DNA of 64,000 nt from Temnothorax longispinosus (taxonomy: Eukaryota; Arthropoda; Insecta; Hymenoptera; Formicidae). Numbering within the stretch: the first letter of the stretch is position 1; each line of letters begins with the position of its first letter. The translations under genes were made by a program, and so were the position numbers. Below the pieces are notes generated by a model that was given only the letters and a program-made list of their open reading frames with translations, was not told the DNA's origin and ran no database searches. Where the stretch lies: the NCBI RefSeq assembly GCF_030848805.1, contig NC_092362.1, forward strand, positions 8,494,439-8,558,438, read 5' to 3'. Below, piece after piece: positions 42,483-53,835 of this stretch.

Positions 42483-44039
42483 ATGATTTTAGATTCTGCT
42501 GCGACCGTGAGCTCTAGCACGTTACAGTATTGCAATAGGGGATTGTCAACGACGAAAACAAATAGGGATGACCTCGACATTGAATTAAACGCAAAAAATT
42601 TATGCTTCAACAAACAATTAGGTTCATGGATTGACGATATTCAACGGAACATAGTAATGTCCGCGATACCTGTAAGTTTTTCATATTATACGTTATTTTA
42701 TGTGCGTCGGTGAAATATTAAACATCCTGTATATTACGCATGCGTCTGTTTCTCATCCGTTTCCCGTCTTCTATATGAACCTTAGGTTATCAAGGACGAG
42801 TTACTCGAAAGACGCGAAGCGTTGAAAAAACTTCAACTTGAAATTCTTGATCAATTTTACAAGGTACTCGAGTTGATCCCCATCGCGGTATTGGAACACG
42901 TTCCAAACTTTGATCCAGTCTCTTTCAACAAGTTGCAAAATCTACGTCGACGTGCGAAAGATAACTTACGTTTGGTACATACAAAATTGTCAAACATACA
43001 ACAGGAAAATAATGAAACGGTATATGACGCGCCGACGAAAACATCCGCTATATCTGCCACGTCCAACGCACGAGAAACACCACGTTCCGGCATATCTTTT
43101 GAGACTCGCCGCTCGATGATAACGGATCGTGATACATTTACTGCGACATCGTGCGCTTCAATATCCAAATGTAGTACTCGTGCACCACCCTTTTGTCGTC
43201 GAGGCTCGGCAAGCGTAACAGACACGTATATCGATGCAAAGGAGTTGAATAATGACAAATATGTGCAAAAAAATGTCATCTTTAATACTCGTACGAGTCC
43301 AGGTAACACACAAAAGTGTTGAACAAATGGACAAATAAATTTCAAAGTGCGTTTGCTTTCAAAGTTTTTAATGATAAAAAAAATTTCACACAGGCACCTG
43401 TCACATATCGACCGCAAATGTTGACAACTCCCTTTCGAAGACGCAAGACGCAAAATTTGATTTTTGCTTTCAACATTTATGCTGATAATACGATAAATAA
43501 TGTTTATTTTAATCCTATTTACATATAGAGTGGTCACAGACTAATATGGCACAGAATAGTAGAACGTACACGGACGATAAAGTAAAGTCAACGATCGAAA
43601 AAGATGGCGTAAAGTCAGGAATATTTGTCGGTAATTATAAAAACGACGGTGTGAGTGGAGAATTTGACAGCATAACGTATTCTCATTCGCTGAAAATGTT
43701 GGAGGTGCGTCAAAAATGAATTTGATAATTTTTGACACGTCGTGAGCGAGTATGTAATGCCGTTGTACATATAGATATTACATACGTTTGACATACTCGA
43801 CGTACCAGCATGGTTGTAAACTACACGTGTGAGGACACGTACTATTGTAATATCGTACGTTACGTTGTGACCGGACGTCACTCTCCGGGTACGTGGATCA
43901 CACGAAAATGTGAGAATTCAGCCAGATTTGCCTATCAAACGGTCGCCACTCGGTTTGACCCATATATACCGAGAAGGTGAGTTACGAAATTATGACACGA
44001 TATTGCAACGATATCACATTAATTCTCTCTTATTTTCAG

Positions 44040-44450
44040 GTTCTCGACGCAGGATGTCTCGACGCCCCGACGCTGCCTCCCCACTGCTGGATCATCGATG
44101 GACAACGTGGGACCACCCTCGGAGTACCAGGTAAGTAGATAACGGATACGTTTAATTAATCGGTCAATTTCTGTTTCAGGTATTTCACCCGAGCAAATCC
44201 TCTCGCCCCGGATGGATCTCAACTGCCGCTGACTGTCCTAGATCCTCGCAGAATCGCATACTGGAACGCCGCTGGACTTCGCTGGATCGATGCCGTGGGA
44301 CAAGGTAAGTAGCAGGTAAGTAATACGAAATTAACTTGACACTGCGTATATTAACAAACGATTGATTTATTTCAGATCGTCGTTGTGGTTTACAAATTCA
44401 CGTTGACACATTTCGCCGAACGTTACTACAAATGGCTCTTGATTGCCTCT
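44040..44450 (+). other. Exon-like blocks with strong splice signals
   Basis: Three consecutive segments, 44041-44131, 44179-44305 and from 44376, are bounded by TTTTCAG or TTTCAG and GTAAGTAG. Translations lack known motifs. They lie within the repeat-filled interior of the helicase pseudogene and may be from an inserted transposon transcript. Confidence 0.4.
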
Positions 44451-45084
44451 CGCAATTGTAATACGAGCTATGTTTAACGCGCTAGTACGCGGGAGTGCCG
44501 GTTGTTACATACCGCAACGATAAACTACGCGCTAAGTCCGAACTATGAACGAATCTTGCAAGCGTGTTACCCCGATCGCGGTATCCGAGCGACTGCCTCG
44601 AGTTGCCGAGCGCTCTCGGCTATCCCACCTCGGGATATCTATCCCTACCATCGGGTTGTTATTCACATCCTGGTACTTTTCCGTGCCAGGTGTTACCCGC
44701 TTTCACTTTTCTTTTGATAGTTTTTGCCTGTTTTCGTCGCCGGTTACGGCTGCGGTTCTCAATCTACGCCTTATGACCAAACGCGCCTGCGGTTCTCAAT
44801 CTACGCCTTATATCTAATCGCACGCATCGGCATGGGTCCCGCTGGACCCCGCTTCTCCGGTTCCCGGGTTCGGGTATTTCACAATGTAGTGGTCTCGCTG
44901 ACCCTGCGGATTCGCTTCGGCGCCTCCGCTAATAACTTACCACCCGTCGATTTTCCCCGGGCTCCCTCGGTTTCCGATATCCGGGGGTCATCGTCTGTCC
45001 CCGCTAGACTCGCTTCCGTTATCAATATCGCGTCGCGAGTCGATCGGATGTTGTTCGGGTCGCCCTTGAAACGTGTTCGGCGAG

Positions 45085-45700
45085 TCGGTTGCCCGCTGTG
45101 ACCTCCGTGCCCTTCGGCGCGGGGGTCATTGTTATGACCCCGCGGTTTTTGTGCCCGTCGGTGGTATCGAGTCGCGCCTCGGTGAGTCGTTGTTTTCACG
45201 TCCCCCGAAACGGCCTCCGCGACTCAGCCTTTGGCTAAGACCTCCGTGCCCCCCGGTACGGGGGTCATTTTCGTGACCCCGCGATTTCCGCGCCCGTCGG
45301 CGATATCGCTTCGCGGTCCGGTGGGTCATCATTCGGGACCCCCGTGAGATGATTTCCGCGGTTCGGCTATTGGCTGCGACCTCCGTGCCCCTCGGCGCGG
45401 GGGTCACTCCCGTGACGCCGCGATCTTTGCGCCCGCTGGCGCTATCGCGTCGGAGTTGACTCGATTGCCCTCCGGGTTGCCCCTGAAACGACTCACGCGG
45501 CTCGGCCCCCGGCTATGACCACCGTGCCCCTCTGCGCGGGGGTCATTCGCGTGACCCCGCTATTTCCGCGTTGATCGCTCTCGGCGCTTCGCGTATCGGG
45601 TGGTCGGCCTCCGAGTCATCCCCTAGACGTATTCCGGGGTTCGGCCCCCGGTTATCACCGTTGTACCCCCGTTCACGGGGGTCAGTCTTGTGACCCCGCT
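45085..45700. repeat. GC-rich tandem repeat, about 140 bp
   Basis: GACCTCCGTGCCC or a close variant recurs near 45101, 45239, 45379, 45519 and 45656, each followed by GCGGGGGTCATT and GTGACCCCG. About five units, in a region from 44560 to 45960 that is GC-rich compared with its flanks. Confidence 0.75.
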
Positions 45701-46748
45701 ATCTCGCGTGCCCGTTGCGCTATCTCGACCGCGCTCGTCCCGATCTGCTCTGCTTGGCTCTCCTTCCAAGGCCCGCTCGTTGGCTCGCTCGGTCGATCAT
45801 CTGCCGCTCGCCTACCGGGGTCAATCGTACCCCGGTCACCTATATTTCGGGATTCAGGTAAACGCTAGCCATATGGGCTCTTCGGACTCACTTATCCGGT
45901 AATCCTGTTCGCAAATTGTCAATGTCCGCTGCTCCCCTGGTCGCCGACGCCCCTCGAGGTTGTCCGGCTGCTCAGCTATGCGAACGGTTGCAACGTATGT
46001 CTCGCGTGATTTTAGATTTTTCGTCAAAGATTCTGTTTGGATACATTTAAACCGAATCAGTTGCAAGCTATCACTTTTGGGATTCGATTGTTTTCTTTTG
46101 ATGCAAACCGGAAGTGGAAAGTCTCTTTGTTATCAATTGCCAGCTCTACTGGGTCGAGGAGTAACGATTGTTATATCGCCATTGAAGAGTCTTATTTTAG
46201 ACAAAGTTCGAAAATTTTGCTCACTCGACGTAAGAAAAAATATTGTATTATACAGTTGGATATATAATCGAATAAAAATTGTAATATGAAATGTATATTA
46301 TAGACGCGTATGCTCGTGCGTCAACGCACTTGTACTTTACAGTTTTGGAATTTTAAATTTTTACAGATTCCCGTGACTCATTTTACCAGCTCCGCAACGT
46401 ATAGTGAAACTGTAGCGATATATACAGAACTCGCCAAAAAGGATCCCGTTATCAAAATATTATACGTAACGTCGAAGAAAATCTCTACGTCGCAAAAATT
46501 CTACGATACTCTGACCGATTTGTATGAGAGAGACGTGTTGGCGAGATTTGTCATTGACGAAACTCATTGTATCAGTCAATGGGGTCATAATTTTAGACCG
46601 GATTACACAAGATTAACGGAACTCAGAGACCGTTATCCCAAAGTGCCGATAATGGCTTTAACCGCAACAGCTACGCCGTGCGTTAGAATAGACATTTTGC
46701 GTCAATTGGATATAACTAAGTCAAGATGGTAAGCATACGTATATCTGT

Positions 46749-46750
<2 letters not shown>

Positions 46751-46801
<51 letters not shown>

Positions 46802-46915
46802 CGCGTGCGCGTGCGCGTGCGCGTGCGCGTGCGCGTGCGCGTGTGCGTGTGCGTGTGCGTGTGCGTGTGCGTGTGCGTGTGCGTGTGCGTGTGCGTGTGT
46901 GTGTGTGTGTGTGTA
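46751..46915 (+). repeat. GT/GCGT microsatellite
   Basis: Long GT tract passing into GTGCGC and GTGTGC motifs, then back to GT. A TA tract of 22 bp follows at 46938-46959. Confidence 0.95.
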
Positions 46916-46959
46916 AAGACACATGTACGTTGAATCTATATATATATATATATATATTC

Positions 46960-47488
46960 GCCCGACGAGGCCCGACCGGCGCGCCGGGGCGGCGGCAGCG
47001 AGAGCCCTCGTTGCGAGGCCGAGCGCGCTCGACCCCGCGTAACCGTGCCTTCGGGGTTAAGTTGAAGGAGTGCGAGAACACCTGAGAGCCCTCAGTCGAG
47101 GCTCGGAGCACCGGACCTCGTTTGGCGTGTTCCCTAGGAGTCGGGAATAGGTTTCGTCTTGAAAGCGGATTTCTAGACGAAGTGTGTCTTTTTCTCGGAA
47201 CGGCGGTTTATATACCCGCCCGGCGCGGCGGGTTTGCTAGGAGCGCCGATCGTCGCGCTGTGGTGGGGAGGCGCGGCGCCGCGCTCGTCTTCGGGGCGGC
47301 TCGGCTCCTGTCGTTGCTCGTCGGGCGGCACCGGTGCCGCGCTTGGCCCGCGCACACGGTGCGTTTTGAAAGGCGTTTAAAATGTGGGCGCACCGCGCCC
47401 TGGTCTTCGCCCGACTGGTCGTCGGTCGGGCGGCATCCGGCGGTCGTTTGCCGGGAACGATGCTTAGCGCACGGGGTGCATCGTTACA
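46960..47488 (-). repeat. Probable 3' LTR of a CpG-rich Ty3-like element
   Basis: The minus strand starts TGTAACGATGCACCCCG right after a polypurine tract. It contains a TATA box at 47207-47214. The downstream edge is uncertain because it runs into the TA tract; no second LTR is visible in the window. Confidence 0.55.
47207..47214 (-). promoter_or_regulatory. TATA box in the LTR
   Basis: Minus strand reads GGGTATATAAACC within a GC-rich context, a good promoter TATA element. Confidence 0.55.
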
Positions 47489-47502
47489 CCACCCCCTCTC
47501 TT
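47489..47502 (-). promoter_or_regulatory. Polypurine tract
   Basis: Minus strand AAGAGAGGGGGTGG, directly followed by TGTAACG at the LTR start. It would prime plus-strand synthesis. Confidence 0.75.
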
Positions 47503-47582
47503 AGGAATGCCTGAACTCAGAGGCATATTGCTCGCCATCTCACTTGGTTGGTCGGAGGCGTCGGCTGGATGGTCGGCTGGCC

Positions 47583-48113
47583 TCAGGCTGGTTTTCCCCG
47601 CGACTTCTCTTTAATCCACCGCACGGAACCATCTCCGTTAAAACGGATGTGCCACCGTCGATGCCCGAGCGTGGGCTTGTACTGCCGGGCGACGTGGCAT
47701 GCGAAGTGGGGTACTTCCACGATTACCCCGGGCTCCACTTGAATCGGGATCGGCGGTGGCGGCAACGGTCCCATTACCCGTGCCGGTTGTAGGGTTGGCC
47801 GTGGGCATCGGGGGGCCTCGCTCAGCGGTCGTGGTCGTCGGGGTGGCGGCGGCGGTGTAGCCAGCAGCCAGGCTTGCTTGGCCCTGTTGGCTGCGTCGGA
47901 CCGTTGTATGACCGTGCCAACCCGTGGCACGGCCCTCGGCTGAGTCGGTCCGGCTGGCGGCGGTGGCGGCCCCGTGTCGGGCTCGCCCCTGTACAAGGTG
48001 GCCCATCCTTGGTCGATCCCGGGATTGGCCGGGTCGTACTCCTCGTCTTCGCCGAGGATCTTGGCGATTTCGGTGAGGATGTCGGGAGCTGCTGCCGGTG
48101 TTTCGTCCGTCAT
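47583..48113 (-). CDS. Proline-rich third frame of the Ty3-like element
   Basis: 176 residues, MTDETPAAAPDILTEIAKIL then repeated PPPPP runs, and a C-terminal block with VPHFACHVARQYKPTLGHRR and WHIRFNGDGSVRWIKEKS. It lies between integrase and 3' LTR, where some Ty3-like elements hold an extra gene. No known function and no transmembrane segment or signal peptide, so it does not look like an envelope. It overlaps the integrase C-terminal extension in another frame. Confidence 0.45.
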   Translation of the reverse strand: MTDETPAAAPDILTEIAKILGEDEEYDPANPGIDQGWATLYRGEPDTGPPPPPAGPTQPRAVPRVGTVIQRSDAANRAKQAWLLATPPPPPRRPRPLSEAPRCPRPTLQPARVMGPLPPPPIPIQVEPGVIVEVPHFACHVARQYKPTLGHRRWHIRFNGDGSVRWIKEKSRGKPA

Positions 48114-48119
48114 GTCTCT

Positions 48120-49022
48120 CGCTATTATGACGATCGGCGCTCTCTTCCGCCGTCGCGTCGGGGCTCATTGCGCTTGTTTTTGTTCTCCGGCTAATGTTTA
48201 GGTCGTGGTAGGTCGTCGTCGCGTAACAATATTTGGTTCGGCGGCGTTGACGTGTGGACGCACGTTTTCCGACGGGGTTCGTTTGAACGGCGGTAACGGC
48301 CGGTGCGAGCGCGTTCCCCCCCTCCAGGTCTGGATCAGGCACGGCGGGTGGTATATCGGCCGGGGCGCGTTTTAAATCTTGCACGTGCACGTGCCGGTAC
48401 CACTTTCCCGAGCGGCTACGGAGATCCACAATGACAGGCGAGATGATGCGGCGAATCTCTAGCGGGCCGATAAACTTAGGCGCGAGCTTCGCGTTAAACG
48501 CCGCGCTTTTGTTGGACAACGGGCGGTCCCGTTTCCATACCCATTCCCCAATTCTCGGTCTCCATTCTTGGCGGCGGAGGTTGTAATGCTTCTCCTGGTG
48601 CTGGAACGCGCGCGCCAACTGGATTTTTACGAGTTCGTATGCCTCGGTCAGGTGGCGGTGGAGTGTCGACGGCGGGGTCGGAGCGTCGCGCGGCGCGTTT
48701 TCCCCGGAGCGCCGTAATTCGCGGCCGTGGTTTAGGTATGCGGGCGTGTAGCCGGTCGCGTCGTGCGTCGCGGTGTTGTACGCGAACTGGAGCTCGGGTA
48801 GGTTGTCGTCCCAGGTTTTGTGCCTCTTTGCGTATTGTGCGATCATCGTTTTAATTACGCGATTTGTGCGCTCCACTGGGTTGCAGTGGGGCGCGTATGC
48901 CGGCGTGAATCGGTGACGAATCCCGCACTCGTCTAGCAACTTTGCGAGTTGTTTCGATTTCAACTGGGTGCCATTATCCGACAGGATTTCGTCCGGGCAT
49001 CCATGACGGAGGATAATGGCTT
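48120..49022 (-). pseudogene. Ty3-like integrase, truncated by a gap
   Basis: Minus-strand integrase of a Ty3-like element. The visible part starts in TEAIILRHGCPDEILSDNGT (second catalytic Asp) and includes CNPVERTNRVIKTMIAQY (Glu) and YTPAYLNHGREL. Then comes KLAPKFIGPLEI, the GPY-type C-terminal module. The first Asp and everything upstream are lost in the gap at 49063, where AT-rich unrelated bases 49023-49062 follow. It is co-directional with the 3' frame and LTR. Confidence 0.82.
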
Positions 49023-49062
49023 CCGTAACAAATAGTACATAATATATAAGAATATAGTACAA

Positions 49063-49562
49063 NNNNNNNNNNNNNNNNNNNNNNNNNNNNNNNNNNNNNN
49101 NNNNNNNNNNNNNNNNNNNNNNNNNNNNNNNNNNNNNNNNNNNNNNNNNNNNNNNNNNNNNNNNNNNNNNNNNNNNNNNNNNNNNNNNNNNNNNNNNNNN
49201 NNNNNNNNNNNNNNNNNNNNNNNNNNNNNNNNNNNNNNNNNNNNNNNNNNNNNNNNNNNNNNNNNNNNNNNNNNNNNNNNNNNNNNNNNNNNNNNNNNNN
49301 NNNNNNNNNNNNNNNNNNNNNNNNNNNNNNNNNNNNNNNNNNNNNNNNNNNNNNNNNNNNNNNNNNNNNNNNNNNNNNNNNNNNNNNNNNNNNNNNNNNN
49401 NNNNNNNNNNNNNNNNNNNNNNNNNNNNNNNNNNNNNNNNNNNNNNNNNNNNNNNNNNNNNNNNNNNNNNNNNNNNNNNNNNNNNNNNNNNNNNNNNNNN
49501 NNNNNNNNNNNNNNNNNNNNNNNNNNNNNNNNNNNNNNNNNNNNNNNNNNNNNNNNNNNNNN
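49063..49562. other. Assembly gap (500 N)
   Basis: Exactly 500 undetermined bases, the usual symbol for an unknown gap length. The satellite begins immediately after it. Confidence 0.99.
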
Positions 49563-51095
49563 GTTGTGGCCCAAAACGCTCCGACCAATATTTCAAAAGT
49601 TATAGCCCTTCAAAGTGCCACCTCTAAAAATAAAAAATTTTTTTCGGTAGTTCTGACGAGAGTTCTGTTCGCCCCCCGAAGAGTTCTATCAAAAACTATC
49701 AGGGTCCGAAGCGCTGCGACCAATATTTCAAAAGTTACAGCCCTTCAAAGTGTCACCTCTAAAATTAAAAAATTTTTTTTGGGAGTTCTGACGGGAGTTC
49801 TGGTCGCCCCCCGAAGAGTTCTATCGAAAACTATTATGGCCCGAAGCGCTACGATTAATATTTCAAAAGTTACAGCCACCCAAAGTGCCACACCTCAAAA
49901 ATTTTTTAAGTCCCTAAGGGTAAATATTTTTTTTCGGAAATCGGCAGTTCTCGCGGGAGTTCTGGTCGCCCCCCGAAGAGTTCTATCGAAAACCATCAGG
50001 GTCCGAAGCGCTGCGACCAATATTTCAAAAGTTACAGCCCTTCAAAGTGTCACCTCTAAAATTAAAAAATTTTTTTTGGGAGTTCTGACGGGAGTTCTGG
50101 TCGCCCCCCGAAGAGTTCTATCGAAAACTATTATGGCCCGAAGCGCTACGATTAATATTTCAAAAGTTACAGCCACCCAAAGTGCCACAGCTCAAAAATT
50201 TTTTAAGATCCTAAGGGTAAATATTTTTTTCGGAAATCGGCAGTTGCCGCGGGAGTTCTGGTCGCCCCCCGAAGAGTTCTATCGAAAACCATCAGGGTCC
50301 GAAGCGCTGCGACCAATATTTCAAAAGTTACAGCCCTTCAAAGTGTCACCTCTAAAATTAAAAAAATTTTTTTCGGTAGTTCTGACAGGAGTTCTGGTCG
50401 TCCCCCGAAGAGTTTTATCGAAAACTGTTATGGCCCAAAACGCTCCGACCAATATTTCAAAAGTTATAGCCCTTCAAAGTGCCACCTCTAAAAATAAAAA
50501 AATTTTTTCGGGAGTTCTGACGGGAGTTCTGGTCGCCCCCCGAAGAGTTCTATCGAAAACTGTTACGGCCCGAAGCGCTCCGACCAATATTTCAAAAGTT
50601 ACAGCCACCCGAAGTGCCACACCTCAAAAATTTTTTAAGTCCCTAAGGGTAAATATTTTTTTTCGGAAATCGGCAGTTCTCGCGGGAGTTCTGGTCGCCC
50701 CCCGAAGAGTTCTATCGAAAACCATCAGGGTCCGAAGCGCTGCGACCAATATTTCAAAAGTTACAGCCCTTCAAAGTGTCACCTCTAAAATAAAAAAATT
50801 TTTTTTTGGAGTTTTGATGGGAGTTCTGGTCGCCCCCCGAAGAGGTCTATCGAAAACTATTATGGCCCGAAGTGCTACGATTAATATTTCAAAAGTTACA
50901 GCCCTTCAAAGTGTCACCTTAAAATTAAAAAATTTCTTTTGGGAGTTCTGACGGGAGTTCAGGTCGTCCCCCGAAGAGTTTTATCGAAAACTGTTATGGC
51001 CCAAAACGCTCCGACCAATATTTCAAAAGTTATAGCCCTTCAAAGTGCCACCTCTAAAAATAAAAATTTTTTTTCGGGAGTTCTGACGGGAGTTG
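49563..51095 (+). repeat. Satellite, about 135-bp units, forward
   Basis: Units contain AATATTTCAAAAGTTACAGC, GTCGCCCCCCGAAGAG and AAATTTTTT-like tracts. Most units are 133-137 bp; variants with TAAGGGTAAATATTTTTT add about 28 bp. Unit length close to a multiple of three makes long spurious open frames. No protein function. Confidence 0.92.
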
Positions 51096-52755
51096 TCTCT
51101 GTGAAGTTGGCACCTCACTTTCAAAAATCGAAAAATTTATCAACAGTTCTATTTGCACCCGCAATAGTTCTACAGTTCCTGCTAATTTTTAGAAATAGTT
51201 CCGTTGATTTAGTTAAAAAAAATGAATATTGAAAATATGAGGTGCTAACTTCTCGTAGCACCTCATGTTTCGAAAAAAATAATTTTAACCATGACATTTT
51301 ATAGTTCTCGAAAAGTTCTACAGTTCCTGATAGGTTTTAGCAATAGTTCCGGTCAATAAGTATTTTTAAACAAATTTTTAATCTGACCACGAGCACCTCA
51401 AGTTCCAAAAAAATTGATTTTTACCATGAAATTCTATAGTTCTCAAAGAGTTCTACAGTTCCTGATAGATTTTAGCAACAGTTCCGGCCTCTAAATATTT
51501 TTTAACAATTTTTTACTTTTACCGCTGGCACCGCACACAAGAGTAAAGTCATGAATCGCAGGCAGTTCCGATCGACTTCTTGACAGTTCTCGATAGTTCT
51601 CGCATAGTTCCAACAGTTTTTATAGGTTTTGGCAACAGTTCCGGCGTCCAAATATTTTTTTAACAATTTTTTACCGCTGGCACCGCACACAAAAGTGAAG
51701 TCATGAATCGCAGGCAATTCCGATCGACTTCTTGACAGTTCTCGATAGTTCTCGCATAGTTCCAACAGTTTTTATAGGTTTTGGCAACAGTTCCAGCCTC
51801 CAAATATTTTTTTAACAATTTTTTAATTTGACCGCTGGCACCTCATCTACGGGGAAATACGGGGTGCTGGCAATTCTGATCGTTTTCTTCAGAGTTCTTT
51901 GGAACTCTTGTCAAAACGTATTTAAATGCTCGGAACTATGTGGGAACTGCCGAGAACTCTAAAGAAAACGATCGGAATTGCCAGCACCCCGTATTTCCCG
52001 TAGATGAGGTGCCAGCGGTCAAATTAAAAAATTGTTAAAAAATATTTGGAGGCTGGAACTGTTGCCAAAACCTATAAAAACTGTTGGAACTATGCGAGAA
52101 CTATCGAGAACTGACAAGAAGTCGATCGGAATTGCCTGCGATTCATGACTTTACTCTTGTGTGCGGTGCCAGCGGTAAAAAATTGTTAAAAAAATATTTG
52201 GACGCCGGAACTGTTGCCAAAACCTATAAAAACTGTTGGAACTATGCGAGAACTATCGAGAACTGTCAAGAAGTCGATCGGAACTGCCTGCGATTCATGA
52301 CTTTACTCTTGTGTGCGGTGCCAGAGGTAAAAGTAAAAAATTGTTAAAAAAATATTTAGAGGCCGGAACTGTTGCTAAAATCTATCAGGAACTGTAGAAC
52401 TCTTTGAGAACTATAGAATTTCATGGCAAAAATCAATTTTTTTTGAACTTGAGGTGCTCGTGGTCAGATTAAAAATTTGTTTAAAAATACTTGTTGACCG
52501 GAACTATTGCTAAAACTTATCAGAAACTGTAGAACTTTTCGAAAACTATAAAATGTCATGGTTAAAATTATTTTTTTCGAAACATGAGGTGCTACGGGAA
52601 GTTAGCACCTCATATTTTCAAAATTCATTTTTTTTAACTAAATCAACGGAACTATTTCTAAAAATTAGCAGAAACTGTAGAACTATTGCGGGTGCAAATA
52701 GAACTGTTGATAAATCTTTCGATTTTTGAAAGTGAGGTGCCAACTTCACAGAGAC
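51096..52755. repeat. 1.6-kb palindrome within satellite
   Basis: Arms 51096-51900 and 51910-52755 mirror each other, with TATTTTTTAACAATTTTTTA-like and GACTTCTTGACAGTTCTCG motifs. Each arm holds the same 190-bp duplication. It converts forward satellite to forward again. Confidence 0.8.
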
Positions 52756-53091
52756 ACGGGAGTTCTGGTCGCCCCCCGAAGAGTTCTATCGAAAACTGTT
52801 ACGGCCCGAAGCGCTCCGACCAATATTTCAAAAGTTACAGTCCTTCAAAAAGTGCCACCACCAAAATTTAAAACTTTCAATCATTATTCTAAAGAAATCG
52901 CCATATACGGTTCGAGCAATAGATCTAAGGCAGCTCAATATTATATTATCTATATGTATATGAAATACGCGTATTTTTCAACATGTTATTTAGAATATTA
53001 ATTTTATATCTTATCGGTTTTAACATACAAGTATTAACTTTCAATTATCTCTCGATCAAATATCAGTTATCTTGCAAAGACTTTTCTTATG

Positions 53092-53249
53092 GCTTCTGCA
53101 CACAGGACGCGAAAACGCTTGCCGCGCGGCAAGAAGCGACGCGGTAGCCAATCAACGTGTTGCTTTTCCATAAGAACTAAAAGTTTATTGGCTACCGCGT
53201 CGCATCTTGCCGCGCGGCAAGCGTTTCCGCGTCCTGTGTGCAGAAGCTA
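53092..53249. mobile_element. Foldback at palindrome centre
   Basis: GCTTCTGCACACAGGACGCG at one end and its mirror at the other, with inner CTTGCCGCGCGGCAAG. The centre of the second palindrome. Confidence 0.75.
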
Positions 53250-53401
53250 TAATATATAAGAAAAGTCTTTGCAAGATAACTGATATTTGATCGAGAGATA
53301 ATTGAAAGTTAATACTTGTATGTTAAAACCGATAAGATATAAAATCAATATTCTAAATAACATGTTGAAAAATACGCGTATTTAATATACATATAGATAA
53401 T

Positions 53402-53765
53402 AGTTATTTGTGTAACAAGTGCGGGAAGTTGAGAATTGGACACGAGTGCGGAGTGGACGCACGAGCCGAAGGCGAGTGCGATCACCCGCACGAGTGTCCA
53501 ATTCTCATCCCGCACGTGTTACACACCCTATTTTATATTACAAAGTGCGTGGAAAGTGGCCCATTATTGCGCGCGCGTCATCTGTGCGACGGATGGCCGA
53601 TTCCATACACGAGTCAAAACAGTGCGGTAATGTTTACATTACCGCACAGTTTCGAAGAAACAGTGCGGTAATGTTACATTACCGCACTGTTTTGACTCGT
53701 GTATGGAATTGGCTATTTGTCACACAGATGGCGCGCGTAATGGGCCACTTTCCACGCACGTGTAA
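53402..53765. mobile_element. Foldback elements in the right palindrome arm
   Basis: Two adjacent inverted structures: GTGTAACAAGTGCGGGA/TCCCGCACGTGTTACAC at 53410-53523, and GTGGAAAGTGGCCCATTA with its mirror at 53545-53760. The latter has a long CAGTGCGGTAATGT hairpin centre. The left arm lacks them, so they inserted after the palindrome formed. Confidence 0.7.
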
Positions 53766-53835
53766 TATAATATAATATTGAGCTGCCTTAGATCTATTGC
53801 TCGACCCGTATATGGCGATTTCTTTAGAATAATGA

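Larger units (their letters stand above)
42483..46728 (+). pseudogene. Blm: BLM-type RecQ helicase, broken
   Basis: Exon 42483-42671 joins 42786-43302 in frame across a GTAAGT-TTAG intron. The joined part has LQLEILDQFYKVLELIPIAV, a helical-bundle domain like the BLM dimerisation domain. An exon at about 43528-43704 has NDGVSGEFDSITYSHSLKML, the block before the helicase. After 2.3 kb of repeats, about 45990-46229 has FKPNQLQAI in one frame and LMQTGSGKSLCYQLPAL (Walker A) in another, so the frame changes there. Exon 46367-46728 has LYVTSKKIS, VIDETHCISQWGH (DETH instead of the usual DEAH) and MALTATATP. Splice donor at 46729. The later helicase motifs and RQC domain are absent. BLM unwinds recombination intermediates; this copy is probably dead, or badly assembled. 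Confidence 0.78.
52756..53835. repeat. Second palindrome; arms reverse the satellite
   Basis: Sequence 52860-53090 is repeated in reverse complement at about 53250-53400 and 53762-53860, around a foldback at 53092-53249. After it the satellite runs in the opposite orientation. Confidence 0.8.

Noticed and set aside
46716..47111. Thr/His, Arg/Ala and Val/Cys-rich frames
   Set aside because: Dinucleotide microsatellite translations.
48960..49596. Open frames spanning unknown residues, likewise 56452-57129
   Set aside because: They pass through 500-N gaps and have no meaning.
49566..50951. 461-codon open frame
   Set aside because: It is made of satellite units whose length is near a multiple of three. 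The same holds for the minus frames at 53824-54540 and others up to 63981.
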